Source: Fimbriimonadales bacterium (GTDB lineage Bacteria; Armatimonadota; Fimbriimonadia; Fimbriimonadales; GBS-DC). Taken from it: a stretch of 8,053 bases of DNA. The notes under the pieces are model-generated. The model did not search any database. It was not told the origin of the DNA and saw nothing but the letters and a program-made list of their open reading frames with translations. Made by a program: the position numbers and the translations under genes. Location: NCBI GenBank assembly GCA_026416065.1, contig JAOAFW010000057.1:1-8053 (forward strand). Direction: 5' to 3'. Below are positions 5,834 to 8,053 of the stretch, piece after piece (the stretch's first letter is position 1; every line of letters begins with the position of its first letter).

Positions 5834-5880
5834 TACTTATACTGATATTACTCGCGAAGAGTTCCCGTATTTATACTGAT
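5834..5880 (-). repeat. Pair of 13-bp direct repeats upstream of the nuclease-fold gene
   Basis: On the minus strand ATCAGTATAA-G-TA (5846-5834) and ATCAGTATAA-A-TA (5880-5868) match at 12 of 13 positions and lie 34 bp apart, about three helical turns. Each contains a -10-like TATAAR. The gene-proximal copy overlaps the likely promoter, so the pair could be twin promoters or a two-site operator. Confidence 0.5.
5836..5841 (-). promoter_or_regulatory. -10 element of a leaderless promoter for the nuclease-fold gene
   Basis: TATAAG on the minus strand ends 8 nt before the ATG at 5827, which puts the predicted transcript start near 5829 and leaves a leader of about 2 nt. No Shine-Dalgarno sequence is present in the gap (tatccact). 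No convincing -35 hexamer is seen. Confidence 0.45.
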
Positions 5881-5889
5881 TGACTCGGT

Positions 5890-5937
5890 AGGTGCGTTCG
5901 TAGCGTCGGCGTCCCCGCCAACGACACGAACGCACCT
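5890..5937. repeat. 48-bp imperfect palindrome with a tetraloop
   Basis: aggtgcgttcgt (5890-5901) is perfectly complementary to acgaacgcacct (5926-5937). Two mismatched positions follow, then 3 paired bases (5904-5906 with 5921-5923), one mismatch, 4 paired bases (5908-5911 with 5916-5919) and the loop tccc (5912-5915). In all, 19 of 22 possible pairs form. It lies between divergent genes, so it is not at the 3' end of a known gene and has no T-run. It could be a dispersed REP-like palindrome, an operator, or a small folded RNA. Confidence 0.65.
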
Positions 5938-5988
5938 TGCTTAGCGCAGCGTCTCCGCCGAAGGAGGATCGGGACTACCGGGAGATAC

Positions 5989-6041
5989 AGGAGTTTTCAC
6001 GCTGGAATCGAACTCCTCGCTGGAGGGTTCCAACGATGGAA
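5989..6041 (+). promoter_or_regulatory. Leader with alternative hairpins around the monooxygenase ribosome site
   Basis: aggagtt (5989-5995) pairs perfectly with aactcct (6011-6017), with a 15-nt loop. The second arm overlaps ctcc (6013-6016), which can instead pair with ggag (6022-6025) of the Shine-Dalgarno site across a 5-nt loop. A further hairpin, ttcca (6028-6032) with tggaa (6037-6041), encloses the start codon. The first two pairings exclude each other, which would allow the ribosome site to be open or closed. I do not recognise a known riboswitch class. Confidence 0.35.
6022..6026 (+). promoter_or_regulatory. Shine-Dalgarno site of the monooxygenase gene
   Basis: GGAGG, within TGGAGGG, lies 9 nt before the ATG at 6036. 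It favours that start over the TTG at 5937 and over the ATG at 6048, which has no comparable site at good spacing. Confidence 0.75.
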
Positions 6042-7214
6042 ACGGGCATGGAGCGTCAGCTGGAGATTTATCGCAAAGGATTATTCGGAATGCCCGAGCG
6101 ATTTCCCGTGGATTATGCCGAACTGGAGCGGGCGGCGCAACGGGTAATGAAACCGGAAGCGTATGACTATGTGGCTGGTAGCGCAGGCACAGAAACCACC
6201 GCCGAGTCGAATCGGCGTGAATTCGACCAGTGGCAGATCCTGCCCCGCTTTCTGCGCGACGTTTCACAGCGGGACTGGAGCGTGGAGTTGCTGGGACGGC
6301 GATACCCTGTGCCCCTCTACGTGGCGCCTGTGGGCGTGCAGGGAATCGTCCATCCCGATGGCGAGCTGGCAACTGCGCGCGCTTGCTCCAAAATCGGCGT
6401 TCCATTTGTGCTGAGTACGGTCTCGTCCTACTCTATCGAGCAGGTCGCCGAGGCGATGGGCGATGCGCCGCGCTGGTTCCAGCTTTACTGGAGTCGCAAC
6501 CATGAGGTGGCGGCGAGTTTCGTGCGACGCGCCGAAGCCGCTGGCTACAGCGCGATTGTGGTCACAGTGGATACCTTTATGCTGGCGTGGCGTCCGCGTG
6601 ATTTACGCCACGCTTATCTGCCGTTTATGCACGGCGACGGACTGGCGAACTACTTCAGCGACCCTGTGTTCCGCGCGCTGCTTGCTGCGCCTCCTGAAGA
6701 AGACCCCGGCAGCGCGGTGATGCAGTTCGCCGCGATTTTCGGCAACCCCAGCCTTACATGGGACGACCTCGACTTTCTGCGCCAGCAGACGCAGTTGCCT
6801 ATCCTGCTCAAAGGGCTGCTCCATCCCGACGATGCCCGGGAGGCGGTGCGGCGTGGCGTGGATGGTATCATCGTCTCCAATCATGGCGGCAGGCAGGTCG
6901 ATGGGGCGATTCCGGCACTTGTTGCGCTGGACGCCATCGCGCAAGCGGTCGGCTCAGAGGTACCCCTCCTGTTCGACAGCGGTATCCGCACGGGTGCGGA
7001 CGCGCTCAAAGCTCTCGCTTTGGGAGCGCGGATGGTAGGTTTGGGCAGGCCCGTTATGTGGGCGTTGGGCATCGACGGCGAGCAGGGTGTCCATACCTAT
7101 CTGCGCAACTTCCTCGCCGATTTTGACCTTACCCTTGCGCTTTCGGGACATAGGAACCTGAGCGAGGTGGATAGACACTCTATCCACTCAGCGAAAAACG
7201 CATCCCGCCCCTGA
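6036..7214 (+). CDS. Lactate 2-monooxygenase-type FMN-dependent alpha-hydroxy acid oxidising enzyme
   Basis: This family uses FMN to oxidise 2-hydroxy acids. Lactate 2-monooxygenase turns L-lactate and O2 into acetate, CO2 and water. The 392-residue product matches the 394 of the mycobacterial enzyme. Its opening QLEIYRKGLFG (8-18) and the later WRPRDL (185-190) and NYFSDPVFR (205-213) segments are typical of that subgroup, not of glycolate oxidase. FMN and active-site residues are visible: Y45 within EAYDYVAGSAG, APVG at 97-100, QLYW at 149-152, K259, and SNHGGRQ at 281-287 with catalytic H283 and R286. DSGIRTG (314-320) and GLGRP (335-339) bind the FMN phosphate. The cytosolic enzyme has no signal peptide. 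The exact substrate is not certain; other short 2-hydroxy acids are possible. The start at 6036 gives family length and a good ribosome site. serC follows in the same direction after about 43 nt. Confidence 0.9.
   Translation: METGMERQLEIYRKGLFGMPERFPVDYAELERAAQRVMKPEAYDYVAGSAGTETTAESNRREFDQWQILPRFLRDVSQRDWSVELLGRRYPVPLYVAPVGVQGIVHPDGELATARACSKIGVPFVLSTVSSYSIEQVAEAMGDAPRWFQLYWSRNHEVAASFVRRAEAAGYSAIVVTVDTFMLAWRPRDLRHAYLPFMHGDGLANYFSDPVFRALLAAPPEEDPGSAVMQFAAIFGNPSLTWDDLDFLRQQTQLPILLKGLLHPDDAREAVRRGVDGIIVSNHGGRQVDGAIPALVALDAIAQAVGSEVPLLFDSGIRTGADALKALALGARMVGLGRPVMWALGIDGEQGVHTYLRNFLADFDLTLALSGHRNLSEVDRHSIHSAKNASRP
7167..7187 (+). repeat. 9-bp perfect hairpin in the last codons of the monooxygenase gene
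   Basis: gtggataga (7167-7175) pairs with tctatccac (7179-7187) around the 3-nt loop cac. It ends about 27 nt before the TGA and is followed by no T-run, so it is not a standard terminator. The arms resemble DnaA boxes (TTATCCACA) at 7 of 9 positions, probably by chance. Confidence 0.4.
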
Positions 7215-7244
7215 GGCGTCCATCGATTAAAGGTATCCTCTTCA

Positions 7245-7250
7245 GTGGAG
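7245..7250 (+). promoter_or_regulatory. Shine-Dalgarno site of serC
   Basis: GTGGAG lies 4 nt before the ATG at 7255 and 7 nt before the ATG at 7258. The second spacing is more usual and decides the start chosen for serC. No strong promoter is visible in the 40-odd bases after the monooxygenase stop, so the two genes may be co-transcribed. Confidence 0.6.
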
Positions 7251-7257
7251 AACGATG

Positions 7258-8053
7258 ATGACTCAGCGTGTGTGGAACTTTTCTGCGGGTCCGGGCGTGT
7301 TGCCCCTACCGGTATTAGAGGAGGCTCAAAGGGACCTGGTCGCGCTGCCCGGTGTAGGCGCGTCCGTGCTGGAAATCAGCCATCGCTCTAAGCACTTCGA
7401 CGCGATTATTCAAGAAGCCGAGGCAAACCTGCGCCGATTGCTGAACATTCCCGACCATTACCACGTGCTATTCTTGCAAGGAGGCGCGAGTTTGCAGTTC
7501 GCGATGGTACCGATGAACCTGTTGGGCGACGGCAGCGCAGACTACATTATTACCGGCTCTTGGGGGCAGAAAGCGTATAAAGAGGCACAGCTGGTAGGCA
7601 AGGCGCGCGCCGTGTGGAGCGGTAAAGAAGAAAACTTCGTGCGCACGCCGCGCCCCGAGGAGTATCAGCTTGACCCGAATGCCCGCTATCTGCATTTCAC
7701 TTCCAACGAGACGATTCAGGGGGTCGTGTTCCCTACTGAGCCAGGTGGAGATGGGGTTCCACTGGTGTGCGATATGTCGTCGAACTTTCTGTCCGCCCCG
7801 ATAGACGTCAGCAAATACGCGCTCATCTATGCCGGCGCACAGAAAAACGCGGGACCCGCGGGCGTGACCATCGTGATTATTCGCGAGGACATGGTGCAGC
7901 GTGCGCCCGAAACACTGTCCGCGATGCTGAGCTACCGCATCCAGGCAGAGAACAAGTCGCTATACAACACGCCTCCGGTATTCGCCATCTATATCGTGAT
8001 GCTGGTGACGCGCTGGCTTCTCAACACCATCGGCGGGTTAGAACCTATGGAAC
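7258..8053 (+). CDS. serC: Phosphoserine aminotransferase, 3'-truncated by the window edge
   Basis: SerC is a PLP enzyme that converts 3-phosphohydroxypyruvate and glutamate to 3-phosphoserine in serine synthesis, and also acts in some pyridoxal phosphate pathways. The window holds 265 codons of a protein that is about 360 residues in E. coli. Visible features are the opening WNFSAGPGVLP (6-16), EISHRSKHF (39-47), FLQGGAS (72-78) in the cofactor phosphate site, HFTSNETIQG (146-155), the PLP-pocket CDMSSNFLS (171-179), and YAGAQKNAGPAG (191-202) with the Schiff-base lysine K196. All are in the expected order and spacing. No frameshift is seen. Two adjacent ATGs are possible starts; 7258 is preferred over 7255 for ribosome-site spacing. 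The gene lies just downstream of the monooxygenase gene on the same strand, a pairing without an obvious metabolic link. Confidence 0.97.
   Translation, partial: MTQRVWNFSAGPGVLPLPVLEEAQRDLVALPGVGASVLEISHRSKHFDAIIQEAEANLRRLLNIPDHYHVLFLQGGASLQFAMVPMNLLGDGSADYIITGSWGQKAYKEAQLVGKARAVWSGKEENFVRTPRPEEYQLDPNARYLHFTSNETIQGVVFPTEPGGDGVPLVCDMSSNFLSAPIDVSKYALIYAGAQKNAGPAGVTIVIIREDMVQRAPETLSAMLSYRIQAENKSLYNTPPVFAIYIVMLVTRWLLNTIGGLEPME

Noticed and set aside
5870..5910. A + strand promoter using TATACT or TTGACT for the monooxygenase gene.
   Set aside because: No partner hexamer is found at 16-18 nt spacing for either element.
6006..6017. A tRNA T-loop-like string (GAGTTCGATTCC on the - strand).
   Set aside because: No five-pair T stem, acceptor stem or anticodon arm can be built around it, and it lies in the leader of the monooxygenase gene.
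5941..6405. A 154-codon open frame on the - strand across the monooxygenase start.
   Set aside because: It has Arg/Pro-rich composition typical of an antisense shadow, and the opposite strand encodes a clear FMN enzyme.
7167..7187. DnaA boxes in inverted orientation near the monooxygenase stop.
   Set aside because: Each arm differs from TTATCCACA at two positions, there is no cluster or AT-rich unwinding region, and the bases are coding.

Overview
This window is compact bacterial chromosome of about 57-60% G+C (estimated by eye). It holds nine protein-coding genes, two of them cut by the window edges, and no RNA genes, insertion sequences or CRISPR arrays that I can see. The MCE protein with a predicted C-terminal outer-membrane-type barrel, together with a predicted lipoprotein, points to a cell with two membranes. 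The MCE architecture resembles the MlaD proteins of diderm Terrabacteria such as Veillonella. My best guess is an Armatimonadota-like lineage, but that is weak inference and there is no rRNA here to test it.

Layout, left to right. The 3' two thirds of dnaA (+, 1-821) runs tail to tail into a gene for an unrecognised lipoprotein with a hydrophobic C-terminal segment (-, 835-1629), which has a good sigma70-type promoter. Next is a leftward operon of three genes separated by 13-nt gaps: an unrecognised 132-aa protein (3699-4097), an MCE/MlaD-like lipid-transport protein (2255-3685) and ribosomal protein bL9 (rplI, 1786-2241). The operon starts from a 21-bp divergent region centred on the symmetric element ggtataatacc. 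The same element appears to drive a NodB-type polysaccharide deacetylase on the + strand (4119-4907). The deacetylase stop codon interlocks with that of a leftward gene for a probable PD-(D/E)XK nuclease-fold protein (4904-5827).

The 208-bp gap from 5828 to 6035 is the densest non-coding part. It holds a leaderless-type promoter for the nuclease gene, two 13-bp direct repeats 34 bp apart, a 48-bp near-perfect palindrome, and a leader with alternative hairpins around the Shine-Dalgarno site of the next gene. That gene encodes a lactate 2-monooxygenase-type FMN enzyme (+, 6036-7214). It is followed by the first 265 codons of serC (+, from 7258 to the window edge).

Gene starts fall into two classes. 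bL9, the monooxygenase and SerC have clear Shine-Dalgarno sites. The deacetylase, the 132-aa protein and the nuclease-fold protein have a -10 hexamer only 7-9 nt before the ATG and no usable Shine-Dalgarno site, as expected for leaderless or nearly leaderless mRNAs.

The items most worth following up are the MCE protein built like a one-polypeptide bridge between the two membranes (anchor, MCE ring domain, four 33-residue helical repeats, barrel), the symmetric bidirectional promoter, the orphan Card1/DUF1887-like nuclease, and the palindrome plus structured leader before the monooxygenase gene.
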